This document shows, piece by piece, positions 1 to 7,578 of a DNA stretch of 9,887 nt. The notes beneath the pieces are model-generated. The model was not told where the DNA came from. It saw only the letters and a list, made by a program, of their open reading frames with translations, and ran no database searches. Every line of letters starts with the position of its first letter. The stretch's first letter is position 1. Source of the stretch: Candidatus Cloacimonas sp. SDB (GTDB lineage: Bacteria; Cloacimonadota; Cloacimonadia; Cloacimonadales; TCS61); NCBI GenBank assembly GCA_001412425.1, contig LKUH01000363.1, positions 1 to 9,887 on the forward strand, in the 5' to 3' direction. The translations under genes were made by a program, and so were the position numbers.

Positions 1-3
1 AAA

Positions 4-10
4 AAAGGAG
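4..10 (+). promoter_or_regulatory. Shine-Dalgarno site of gene 1
   Basis: AAAGGAG lies 3 nt before the first ATG (14) and 6 nt before the second, adjacent ATG (17). The 6-nt spacing is the more usual one, so translation probably begins at 17 and the mature annotation should drop the first Met. The window starts too close to show a promoter. Confidence 0.7.
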
Positions 11-13
11 AAA

Positions 14-3000
14 ATGATGAAGACTAAGATTTTTCTAATGACTGTTTTGATTTTTATACCGCTGCTGGTTGCAGCTGCCACTCTCGAAGTGAGCCAGCCG
101 GTTCAGGTGACCAATAACACCTATTATGAACGCGGCCAGTCCATCGTTTATGACGGCACTAATTACTGGCTGTTCTATGGTCGGTCAGCCTCTAATCAAT
201 CTAATTATGGCGGTGTCGATCCTGATCTGCACGATTATGTGATCTATTACAAAAAAGCGGGCAGTGTTGCAGATCTTGCTGCTGCCTCTGCTATACAGGT
301 AACCGGAACACATAATAATAATTTATACATGGGCGAAACTGATGCAGTAAATTACGATGGTAAAGTATGGGTTTTTGGTGCTCATGATCCCGATGGACAA
401 GGAACAGGATCAGTAACAACAGTATTATACGCCTGGACTACTTCAGATGATGGTACAAGCTGGACAGAAACACAGGTAGTTACGGGAATGCCGGATGGAT
501 CAGCACATTTTGCTGCTACCACTTGTGATAACAAACTCTGGTTAGCATACAAGATTGGTGGAATCTGGAAAAGCAAGAATTATGATGCTTCTGCCTGGAG
601 TTCAGAATATGATATTCAAGCAACCTACGGAACTGGTAAATTCTTTGTGGAAGGAACAACCCTTTATTTCGTCAGAGCTCAGGGAGGAGCCCAAAATTTA
701 TATCAATGGAATGGGACTTCCTGGTCTTCAATAGATTCTGCTACCGAAGCAGGAGCTTATGATCCAACTATAATAAAGGTCGGAACTGACTATGTTTGGG
801 CGTATGCTCCCTGGGTAAGCCCTAAGCAATGGATAAATGCCAAGGTTGGAAGCAGCTTATCTACACTGCTGTCGACCGGAACTCCAGTTGAAATAACCTC
901 AGCCACCTATGGAACGAATGTCTGGTGCGACATGTGGCCCATCGGTTTTACTGATAATGGAGGTAATCCTTATCTATTCTTTACTTCAGAACGCAACCCC
1001 GCTGATCCTGCCAACGAGATCACCGGCAATATCTGGTATCTGGAAGTGGATTGGGATGTTAGTAACGACCATTACACCTTCATTCAGAATGCTATAGATG
1101 CTGCCACCGCCAACGATGTGATCGAAGTGGCTCCAGGGACGTACTATGAAGACTACAGCGCTACTGCTGCTCTTCTGGTTACTAAAGCTATTACAATTTC
1201 AGGTACAGGTCTTCCAGTTGTTGATGGAGGTGGTACTCATGACAGAGTTATTGAAATTCAAGCTGATGGTGTATCAATTACCGGCATGAAGTTTACAAAC
1301 TCAAGCAGCATGGGAATGCTGTTATATGGAGTTGGAGCTGGTTATACTTGTGATAATGCTCTCATCGAAAATTGTGAAATCACGAATAATAATATTGGTA
1401 TTCAACTTAATGAGGCTGGTAATGCCCTTATAAAGGATAATACCATCACCGGTAACACAGACCGTGGGATCATTATGCAGCAGGATAGTGATAATAACCT
1501 GATACAGGACAATATAATAAACATGTCCGGTACTACCACCTTTTCTGCAATCTATATCGGCAGTGATTCCGGAGGTAATACCATCGGTACCGACGGTCAT
1601 CCGAACAACATCACCATGCCGGGTTCCACAACTGCCGAGGGTGGGGGTACGCATCTGCCCATGGGAATCTATATTTCCGGGGTCGGTGCCAGCGATAATA
1701 CAATTCAATACAACAATATCGATGGTTGTGCCAGCATGGTTCAGATCGACGGAAATTCAGGAACAACCACTGTATCACATAATATTTTTGGATTGACCAC
1801 AGCCCCTTCTTTCCGGGGAGTTCAAATCAACGGCGGAAATTTAGTTATGACAGATAACACGCTCTATAATACCGTCCGCCCCATCGAATTCTGGGCAGCA
1901 GGGAATGTTACAATTACTGGTAATACACTGGATGGCTCTGACTATGATTTCATTAATATCGGCAGTTTTACAGGAACCCTGGCTCCTGTTCAGCATAATG
2001 TCTTCCTGAATATGGGTACCAGAAAAATCCATAATCAAACTGCTGCAGTTGTGGATGCCACTTATAATTACTGGGGCGACAACGATCCCTCCGATAATGT
2101 TCAGAACAGCGGTGGTGGCTCAATCTCCTATTCACCCTGCTGGGGTGACGCCACCGGCAGTTACCTGATATGGTTTGCTGAAGATGACACCGAATTGGCA
2201 GCCACCCTGGCTGCAGCTGCAGATGGCGATGAAATTCACCTGGCTGGTGGTACTTATGGTCCTATCATCATAACGAAAGGTGTTACTATCTCCGGCGAAA
2301 CCGGCACACGGGAAGCCACAGTCTTTGATGGCGGTGGCAGCGGAACAGTGGTACAGATAACTGATGACAATGTCGTCTTCGAGAACTGTACGGTACAGAA
2401 TTCTGGACCAAATGCTGATGATGCAGGTATCAAGATAATTGATACAGGCGATTTGGCAATTCAGAACGTTACAGTTCAGAATAATACTGTCACCGACAAC
2501 GCTAACGGTATTGTATGTGTATATGGCACCAATAATCTTATCAAGAATAATTCGGTAACTGACAACGATTATTATGGCATTGCCCTGGTAGCAGGCTCAG
2601 CCAATACAATTGAAACCAATACCATTTCTGGTAATGGTCTGGATGCAATAGCTATTGAAAATGGAGAATCTGCGGGTGGATCCGTAACCGATGGTTCGAC
2701 AGGAAATTTCATTAAGGGGAATACAATAAGCAGTGCCCGGGATGGGATATTTATTGGAGAGTATTGTTATACTAACTCCATTACTGAAAATAATGTAATT
2801 GATAATGTTGTTAGTATTGGTATACACGTCTGGAGGGATGGTGCTCAGACAATTACCGACAACTCCATAAGTAATGCGGAAGTAGGAATTAAATTGCGGG
2901 GTGTTTCTAATGGTACAGTAACCGGTAATACAATAACTTCAAATGCTACTGGTATTGAACTTGAAGCATACTATTTAGATACTGTCTGGTATCCCTGTAC

Positions 3001-5317
3001 CAATAACGATATCTCTGACAACAAGATCTATGGTAATACCTTAGGTGTTAAAGGAGATGCAACTAATCAAACAGTAGTAGTTGATGTCGAAGAAAACTGG
3101 TGGGGCGATCCGGCTGGTCCTACACCTCCAGGTGGTAGAACCGGTGATGACGTGACCACCAACGTTGATTACGATCCCTGGTGGATAGATGAAGGTATGA
3201 CAACTCTTTCTGAGGACGTTGATATCTATGTTGATGCGCCTGATGAACTTATTAAGGACGACGAAACTCAGACTTACAGCGTGAAGGTAGCTGCGATAGC
3301 CGATCTGCGCGGTTTCGAGGTAGATTTACAGTATCCTAAAGCTTACTTCGCTGCTGCTTCCAACTTCTCGATCGGTTCTGCCTACAGCGGTTATGCCAGC
3401 ACCAGTTTATATCCGGAACTGATCACCGATGATGATTACTGGAAATATAAAGTTACCGGCTCTTATCTGGGTGCTTATGATGGTATTGACGGAACGGATG
3501 TAGTACTCTTCACCTTTGATATGGCCAGCCTGGTAGATGTCGAAAACCTTCCCGGTGGTTCTGTTGTTGATCTTACTGCCGCAATCCTGAAGGATGACCA
3601 GAATCCCTACAATGAGATCCCCTATGATGAACTGATAGATTTCACAGTTTATATAGATTCCTCGGAACCCACTATGACGCATGATAATGCTACTATTTAT
3701 CCATCACCTTACACTCTGCAGACCGGAGTACTTCCGGAACTGGATTTCACCTTTACAGATAACTACAATCTGGATGATGTTCAGTATCTGGTACTGCCCG
3801 TAGGAGATGCTGCCCCAACAGCACCTACAGCATTTACCAACAACTATATCGTTGAAAACTTTGATGGCACCTTAACCCCTGTTACGGACTGGTTCTTCAA
3901 TCAGAGTGAACTGGATGCTCTGGCGGATGGAACTTACACTATCTACTACATAGTGCTGGATGATGCCGGCAATTTCACTATTTACGACTGGGATTTCATC
4001 AAAGATACCAGCGCACCCGATGCAGCAACCTGGGTAAGCTGCCTCACCAGTATTGATGCCAATAATTCCATCGACCTGGAATGGACAAATCCTACCGATG
4101 CTGCCAAGAACCATATCTGGTACCTTGATTTTGCTTCTCTTGGTGGTTCCGGATATCCTGAATATGTAGCAGCAACCAATCCTATTCCTGCTGCTCCCGA
4201 TCCAACTGCTGCCAGTCCGCAGAATGGCTGGACATTTATCGCAGATATAACTGCTTCTACCACTTACACCTGGACAGGTATGGCTCGAGGCTATTATTAT
4301 ATCACAGTATTTGCCGAGGATGCTTCCGGCAATTTAAGTGCTGCTCCAGCTGCGCCCTTCTACCGCGAATCTATCTCCTACTGGCCGGGCGATGTGTATG
4401 ATGCACCGGATGGTATTGTTAATAGTAACGATATAACTACATTGTCAACAGCATGGGGTGCAGTTCATGGCGGTACGGGCTGGAATAACCTTGTTGATGT
4501 TGGACCTACCGTGGATAACGGACGCCGTTCGCTGCCTACTCCCGATGATGTAATCGATATCGAGGACCTGATGATCTTCTCTATGAACTACAATAACACT
4601 AACTATACTTATTATCCCAGAGTGGATGATGAAGATATCACACCCATTCATATAGATATGATCTGCTACCAGCAGGGTGAATTAATGAGTATGGATCTGG
4701 TACTTAACGGCAACGAGAATCTGCTGAAGGGTGTAAATGTACCGGTCTATTACGGCAGCGGCTATCAGCTTGAGTCCGTGTCAACCGGTGAGATCTGGCC
4801 GGAAGGCGCTATAATGCTGCATACCAACAGCAATGGCATTGTTGAGATCTCCCTGACTGCACTGGGTTCTGAAGCTGTGGTGGAAGGTGATGGGATTATT
4901 GCCACACTTGAATTTTCTGAGGTTGGCAACAGTGTTCCCGAACTGCGTCACATGACAGCCAGAACACCGAACAATCAGGAGATCGAGATCATTAATAATC
5001 CTGAAGCCACCGAGAGTGATGAAGAAGTAATTATTCCGGTAAATGATATTCTGTTAGCCAACTATCCTAATCCTTTCAATCCTTCCACAACCATCGCGTT
5101 TGGTTTGAAGGAAGAGGTAGAGGTCAGTCTGGTGATCTTCAATATCAAGGGACAACTGGTTAATACGCTGGTGGAAGGTGTTCTTCCTGCCGGCACTTAC
5201 GAATACACCTGGCATGGTAATGACAGAAATGGACACACTGTGCCTTCGGGTGTATATTTCTACAAGATGCAGACAGCCGATTACGTTAAAGTTAGAAAGG
5301 CAATTCTGCTGAAATAG
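14..5317 (+). CDS. large secreted beta-helix / cohesin / dockerin surface protein with C-terminal sorting domain
   Basis: Exported multidomain protein of 1767 aa; no catalytic site was recognised. A signal peptide (residues 1-22, hydrophobic core IFLMTVLIFIPLLVAAA) precedes a propeller-like region (about 27-350) with one Asp-box-type motif, TSDDGTSW at 143-150, as in sialidase/lectin folds. Two right-handed beta-helices follow (about 352-715 and 718-1060). Each opens with an 'AxxxDxIxxxxGTY' cap, repeats NNxIxxNxIxxN rungs typical of NosD/pectin-lyase folds, and closes on NYWGD (685-689) or NWWGD (1028-1032). Next come a cohesin-like sandwich (1066-1219), Ig/FN3-like domains (1220-1450, with DDAGNF and EDASGN motifs), a dockerin-like pair of loops (1457-1530), another cohesin-like sandwich (about 1545-1665) and a sorting domain (1683-1767) starting NYPNPFNP and ending KAILLK. 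The family is common in Cloacimonadota and Bacteroidota surface proteins. The role (adhesion or glycan binding) is inferred. ATG at 17 is the alternative, probably better, start. Confidence 0.93.
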   Translation: MMKTKIFLMTVLIFIPLLVAAATLEVSQPVQVTNNTYYERGQSIVYDGTNYWLFYGRSASNQSNYGGVDPDLHDYVIYYKKAGSVADLAAASAIQVTGTHNNNLYMGETDAVNYDGKVWVFGAHDPDGQGTGSVTTVLYAWTTSDDGTSWTETQVVTGMPDGSAHFAATTCDNKLWLAYKIGGIWKSKNYDASAWSSEYDIQATYGTGKFFVEGTTLYFVRAQGGAQNLYQWNGTSWSSIDSATEAGAYDPTIIKVGTDYVWAYAPWVSPKQWINAKVGSSLSTLLSTGTPVEITSATYGTNVWCDMWPIGFTDNGGNPYLFFTSERNPADPANEITGNIWYLEVDWDVSNDHYTFIQNAIDAATANDVIEVAPGTYYEDYSATAALLVTKAITISGTGLPVVDGGGTHDRVIEIQADGVSITGMKFTNSSSMGMLLYGVGAGYTCDNALIENCEITNNNIGIQLNEAGNALIKDNTITGNTDRGIIMQQDSDNNLIQDNIINMSGTTTFSAIYIGSDSGGNTIGTDGHPNNITMPGSTTAEGGGTHLPMGIYISGVGASDNTIQYNNIDGCASMVQIDGNSGTTTVSHNIFGLTTAPSFRGVQINGGNLVMTDNTLYNTVRPIEFWAAGNVTITGNTLDGSDYDFINIGSFTGTLAPVQHNVFLNMGTRKIHNQTAAVVDATYNYWGDNDPSDNVQNSGGGSISYSPCWGDATGSYLIWFAEDDTELAATLAAAADGDEIHLAGGTYGPIIITKGVTISGETGTREATVFDGGGSGTVVQITDDNVVFENCTVQNSGPNADDAGIKIIDTGDLAIQNVTVQNNTVTDNANGIVCVYGTNNLIKNNSVTDNDYYGIALVAGSANTIETNTISGNGLDAIAIENGESAGGSVTDGSTGNFIKGNTISSARDGIFIGEYCYTNSITENNVIDNVVSIGIHVWRDGAQTITDNSISNAEVGIKLRGVSNGTVTGNTITSNATGIELEAYYLDTVWYPCTNNDISDNKIYGNTLGVKGDATNQTVVVDVEENWWGDPAGPTPPGGRTGDDVTTNVDYDPWWIDEGMTTLSEDVDIYVDAPDELIKDDETQTYSVKVAAIADLRGFEVDLQYPKAYFAAASNFSIGSAYSGYASTSLYPELITDDDYWKYKVTGSYLGAYDGIDGTDVVLFTFDMASLVDVENLPGGSVVDLTAAILKDDQNPYNEIPYDELIDFTVYIDSSEPTMTHDNATIYPSPYTLQTGVLPELDFTFTDNYNLDDVQYLVLPVGDAAPTAPTAFTNNYIVENFDGTLTPVTDWFFNQSELDALADGTYTIYYIVLDDAGNFTIYDWDFIKDTSAPDAATWVSCLTSIDANNSIDLEWTNPTDAAKNHIWYLDFASLGGSGYPEYVAATNPIPAAPDPTAASPQNGWTFIADITASTTYTWTGMARGYYYITVFAEDASGNLSAAPAAPFYRESISYWPGDVYDAPDGIVNSNDITTLSTAWGAVHGGTGWNNLVDVGPTVDNGRRSLPTPDDVIDIEDLMIFSMNYNNTNYTYYPRVDDEDITPIHIDMICYQQGELMSMDLVLNGNENLLKGVNVPVYYGSGYQLESVSTGEIWPEGAIMLHTNSNGIVEISLTALGSEAVVEGDGIIATLEFSEVGNSVPELRHMTARTPNNQEIEIINNPEATESDEEVIIPVNDILLANYPNPFNPSTTIAFGLKEEVEVSLVIFNIKGQLVNTLVEGVLPAGTYEYTWHGNDRNGHTVPSGVYFYKMQTADYVKVRKAILLK
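1067..2162 (+). other. first parallel beta-helix domain of gene 1
   Basis: Covers residues about 352-715. It starts with TFIQNAIDAATANDVIEV and GTYYED, the usual N-terminal cap of pectin-lyase-like (DUF1565/NosD-type) helices. Rungs of roughly 22-25 residues rich in Asn, Ile, Thr and Gly follow (e.g. NNIGIQL, GNTDRGIIM). It ends at the NYWGD motif at 685-689, which commonly closes such helices. No catalytic Asp/Lys/Arg set could be assigned. Confidence 0.85.
2165..3190 (+). other. second parallel beta-helix domain of gene 1
   Basis: Covers residues about 718-1060. It repeats the architecture of the first helix: a cap reading TLAAAADGDEIHLAGGTY, an 'ITKGVTISG' first rung matching 'VTKAITISG' of helix 1, then Asn-rich rungs and a closing NWWGDPAGP at 1028-1036. 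This indicates duplication of a whole domain rather than one long helix. It passes directly into the cohesin-like domain. Confidence 0.85.
4382..4606 (+). other. dockerin-like segment of gene 1
   Basis: Residues about 1457-1531. The first loop reads GDVYDAPDGIVNSND (1459-1473), a dockerin type I-like calcium loop with an extra residue between the acidic positions. After a long insertion the second half reads PTPDDVIDIEDLMIF. The insertion with DVGPTVDNGRR resembles a form I recall from many Cloacimonadota and Bacteroidota surface proteins. Calcium binding is inferred from the acidic residues. Confidence 0.75.
5060..5314 (+). other. C-terminal sorting domain of gene 1 (T9SS type A / FlgD-Ig-like)
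   Basis: Residues 1683-1767. Landmarks are NYPNPFNPSTTI, IFNIKGQLVNTLVEG, W.G.D..G..VPSGVYFYK and the basic, hydrophobic tail KVRKAILLK. Domains of this kind direct export across the outer membrane or attachment to the surface in Bacteroidota by the type IX system. In Cloacimonadota-like genomes the same sequence class is abundant, but the machinery is less well established. Confidence 0.85.
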
Positions 5318-5327
5318 TTTTAAACTC

Positions 5328-5354
5328 GGGAGGGCTGGATCTTCCAGCCTTCCC
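5328..5354 (+). terminator. 12-bp hairpin between genes 1 and 2 (terminator or translational element)
   Basis: GGGAGGGCTGGA (5328-5339) pairs over all 12 positions with TCCAGCCTTCCC (5343-5354), with one G-U pair and a TCT loop. The tail TTCCTATTTAT is only moderately U-rich, so intrinsic termination would be leaky. The hairpin ends 11 nt before the ATG of gene 2, leaving no room for a promoter in between. Confidence 0.7.
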
Positions 5355-5365
5355 TTCCTATTTAT

Positions 5366-7279
5366 ATGAAAAAATTAATTTTATTAACCGGGCTTATATT
5401 GCTTCCGGCGTTGATCTTTTCGCTGGAAGCAGTATTTGCTCCTAATCCGGTTACAGCCTTACCGGGAGAGGGAATAAATTTCAGTATAGAAGTAAATGAA
5501 AGCACGCCCTTCCGCGGTTACCGGCTGGTACTGAATTATGATGAGGAGTTATTCACTTACAATTCAGCTGCCAGCGGAGCTTTGTTCGCGGGTCAGAATG
5601 TCGGCTGGTGGCACATAGACGATGAACCCGGGGAACTTACGGTTGAGTGTATCATTTTCGGTTACGGGCTTTATGTTACGGGTCCCGGAACCATCCTTAA
5701 TCTTAATTTTACCGGAAATTCAGCGGGAAATGCTGTTTTTGAGATCAGCGAATTTGTCTGTTATGATGTGGAAGGGATAATTATACCGGGCTGCAGCGGA
5801 GAAGAGGGATATTTCATTCTGGGCAGCGGATTTTCTTACGCCGCCCTCCAGGTCTGGTTGGAAGGTCCTTATCAGGATGGGGTGATGACTACCTCGCTTG
5901 CTTCCTGCCTGCCTCTGGAATCACCTTATTCCGAAGATCCCGTTTCTCTTACGGAATTACCGGCGGATATGGTGGACTGGGTATTGGTGGAATTGCGTTC
6001 CGAGCCGGAGGGAGCTGCCGTAAGTTACGCTTCCGGCATTTTAAGTAACAATGGAACTGTTTTTACCGGCGAGCTTCCGCTTCTTATCATGGAAAATACA
6101 GCACCGGGAAATTATTATCTGGTGGTAAGGCATCGCAATCATCTGGCTTTAATGAGCAGTTATGCGGTTCCCTTTAACAACAGCGGCAATTACAGTCTCT
6201 GTAATTTAAGCAGAAGCACAAATATTTTTGGCAATGGCGGTTACAAACTTGTTGATACCCACACCTGCGCTATGATTGCGGGAGATGCTGATGGAGACGG
6301 AGTAGTAGCTCCCAGTGACCGGAATGATCACTGGCGTTTACAAACCGGACTCAGCGGCTATCTCAGTGCTGATTTTAATTTAAGCAGTACTGTCACACCC
6401 AGTGACCTTAACGAATTCTGGCGGATTAATACTGGTTTGGGAACTCAGTTGCCTTCAGAGGAACGTGGCAGTTGGGAAAGGGCAGACTTACGTGATAGCG
6501 TGGCGATCTGTTACGAATTTGGCGAGAGTGAAGTTTTTTTAGAAGGCGGTGATTTATTTTATCAGGTGGAAATTCTAGCCTCGGCTTCGGAAGCAGGTAC
6601 CAGACTGGGCACCGGAATGGTGTTGCTCAATTATAATGCCGATGCTTTCGGTGAATTTATTTTCAACTGGGGTGAAGTGGTCGTTCAGCCGCTGGATCTG
6701 CTGCAGACAGGCGAATATCCGCTTTACAGCCTTATAGTTCAGGATAATGCTGCCAGCAGGCTGGCTGTAACTTTTGAATATCTTGCTGCAGAAGGGTATG
6801 GGAATCTGCTTCCTGTGGAAGGAATGCCGTTGATGAGAATAATTTTTCCCGTAGTTAGCAGCGGAGGATCTGCCGGTTTGAATTTCCAGGAAAACCTGAT
6901 GCAGGGTCAGCAATATTATGATGATAATGCTACCACATATTATCCTGTACTAGCTTCCGATACAGATAACACCCTGCTGGACCTGAATGCTGTGGAACAG
7001 GACCTGATCACGGATCAGAGCATCAGTGTGGTCAATTATCCCAATCCGGGAAATCCCGCTACCACCTTTGAATTTTCCAGTCAGAAGGAATTCAATTTCA
7101 GGATCTATAATATCAAGGGTCAGCTGGTAAATGAATTTATCGGCATAAAACCTGAAGACGGTCTGCTCAGCTGGGATGGTTCTGACAGGGCAGGAAATGT
7201 TGTAAGCAGCGGGATCTATTTTTATAAAATCGAGACAGAAAGCTCATTTGGGCAGGGCAAGGTTACCATATTAAAATGA
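5366..7279 (+). CDS. secreted cohesin-dockerin surface protein with sorting domain
   Basis: A 637-aa exported protein of no known catalytic role. The signal peptide is 1-19 (MKKLILLTGLILLPALIFS). A cohesin-like sandwich (about 20-150) contains FRGYRLVLNYDEELF and a GPGTILNLNF strand. A linker module (about 159-304) carries VDWVLVELR and YYLVVRHRNHL (250-260). A dockerin-like pair follows: loop 1 at 307-318 is canonical, DADGDGVVAPSD, and loop 2 at 336-347 is DFNLSSTVTPSD. Residues about 372-545 form the module with GTRLGTG (411-417) and YYDDNAT (517-523), shared with the gene starting at 9169. Residues 557-637 form the sorting domain, with NYPNPGNP (Gly in place of the usual Phe) and IYNIKGQLVNEF. 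The signal peptide fixes the start, although no Shine-Dalgarno precedes it. The stop overlaps the next start (ATGA). It is probably a surface-attached scaffold or adhesin; this is inferred. Confidence 0.92.
   Translation: MKKLILLTGLILLPALIFSLEAVFAPNPVTALPGEGINFSIEVNESTPFRGYRLVLNYDEELFTYNSAASGALFAGQNVGWWHIDDEPGELTVECIIFGYGLYVTGPGTILNLNFTGNSAGNAVFEISEFVCYDVEGIIIPGCSGEEGYFILGSGFSYAALQVWLEGPYQDGVMTTSLASCLPLESPYSEDPVSLTELPADMVDWVLVELRSEPEGAAVSYASGILSNNGTVFTGELPLLIMENTAPGNYYLVVRHRNHLALMSSYAVPFNNSGNYSLCNLSRSTNIFGNGGYKLVDTHTCAMIAGDADGDGVVAPSDRNDHWRLQTGLSGYLSADFNLSSTVTPSDLNEFWRINTGLGTQLPSEERGSWERADLRDSVAICYEFGESEVFLEGGDLFYQVEILASASEAGTRLGTGMVLLNYNADAFGEFIFNWGEVVVQPLDLLQTGEYPLYSLIVQDNAASRLAVTFEYLAAEGYGNLLPVEGMPLMRIIFPVVSSGGSAGLNFQENLMQGQQYYDDNATTYYPVLASDTDNTLLDLNAVEQDLITDQSISVVNYPNPGNPATTFEFSSQKEFNFRIYNIKGQLVNEFIGIKPEDGLLSWDGSDRAGNVVSSGIYFYKIETESSFGQGKVTILK
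5840..6277 (+). repeat. RHRNHL module, copy 1 (gene 2)
   Basis: Residues about 159-304 of gene 2, homologous to residues about 311-465 of the gene at 7575-9155. Shared landmarks are LEGP near the start, LPLxSPY, VDWxxxELR, YYLVVRHRNHL, a TNIxG segment and G(Y/I)K before the dockerin. The module always sits directly before the dockerin-like pair here. Similar segments occur in surface proteins of Bacteroidota and Cloacimonadota; the function is unknown to me. Confidence 0.8.
6476..7000 (+). repeat. GTRLGTG module, copy 1 (gene 2)
   Basis: Residues about 371-545 of gene 2. It matches the start of the mature protein encoded from 9169. Landmarks in the same order are ASEAGTRLGTG, NYNADAFG, SRLAVTFEY, GYGNLLP, GLNFQ, QQYYDDNATTY and DTD. 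The distance from GTRLGTG to YYDDNAT is 106 residues here and 108 in the other copy. It is probably a beta-sandwich of the cohesin type, judged only from strand-like alternation. Confidence 0.8.
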
Positions 7280-7578
7280 AGTTCAATAAATTAGTTAAAT
7301 TATTCGATCCGGTTTCTAACGGTTTTAGAAAAGCGGGGATGATTTTTGACCCGGCAGAGATGGCAGTCACAGAGCTTTATTCGGCATCAGTCAGGCTGAT
7401 TCGGGATAAAGCACCTGACCGCATAAATTATTGCTGTACAGTATGTGTAAATGATCAGCTATGGCAGTCGGAAACCTGGCAGGACATTTGCCGGATTAAC
7501 ATAGATTCATTCAGTGACTTAGATTCGAACCGTAATATTACTGAACTAATTATTTTGAAGCACAGGGAGGAGTATTGA
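7276..7578 (+). CDS. hypothetical 100-aa protein without export signal
   Basis: I do not recognise this protein. It begins at an ATG that overlaps the stop of gene 2 (ATGA, 7276-7279), and its TGA overlaps the TTG start of the following gene (TTGA, 7575-7578), so translational coupling on both sides is plausible. It has no signal peptide or membrane segment, unlike every neighbour. The N terminus is basic (KFNKLVKLF), there is a CCTVC cluster near the middle and a fourth Cys later, and the end is charged (KHREEY). No good Shine-Dalgarno lies just before the ATG; the purine-rich GGGCAAGG at 7255-7262 is rather distant. It could be a small cytoplasmic protein, or a spacer that is open by chance. 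The neat overlaps are the main support for a real gene. Confidence 0.5.
   Translation: MKFNKLVKLFDPVSNGFRKAGMIFDPAEMAVTELYSASVRLIRDKAPDRINYCCTVCVNDQLWQSETWQDICRINIDSFSDLDSNRNITELIILKHREEY
7565..7572 (+). promoter_or_regulatory. Shine-Dalgarno site deciding the TTG start of gene 4
   Basis: GGGAGGAG ends two bases before TTG at 7575; counting from the GGAGG core (7566-7570) the spacer is 4 nt. No in-frame ATG lies near the signal peptide, so this site supports initiation at TTG. It lies inside the 3' end of the 100-aa ORF. Confidence 0.75.

Noticed and set aside
440..463. Sialidase activity for the N-terminal region of gene 1
   Set aside because: Only one Asp-box-type motif is clear, and no arginine triad or catalytic Tyr/Glu set could be placed; only a fold-level resemblance is claimed.
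1322..1708. Long minus-strand open frame opposite the first beta-helix, and similar ones elsewhere
   Set aside because: They lie opposite strongly supported domains, lack ribosome sites, and give low-complexity Ile/Thr-rich products expected from the complement of Asn/Gly/Thr-rich rungs.
1380..3060. Recurring AATAAT/AATAC motifs in gene 1 as a CRISPR or DNA-level repeat
   Set aside because: They are codons of the Asn-rich beta-helix rungs, irregular in spacing and sequence, with no constant repeat and spacer pattern.
7346..7374. TTGACC at 7346 as the -35 of an internal promoter for gene 4
   Set aside because: No TATAAT-like hexamer lies 16-18 nt downstream.
7523..7535. GATTCGAACC, resembling the T-arm of a tRNA on the minus strand
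   Set aside because: The flanking bases do not form a 5-bp T stem, and no acceptor stem, anticodon arm or CCA fits around it.
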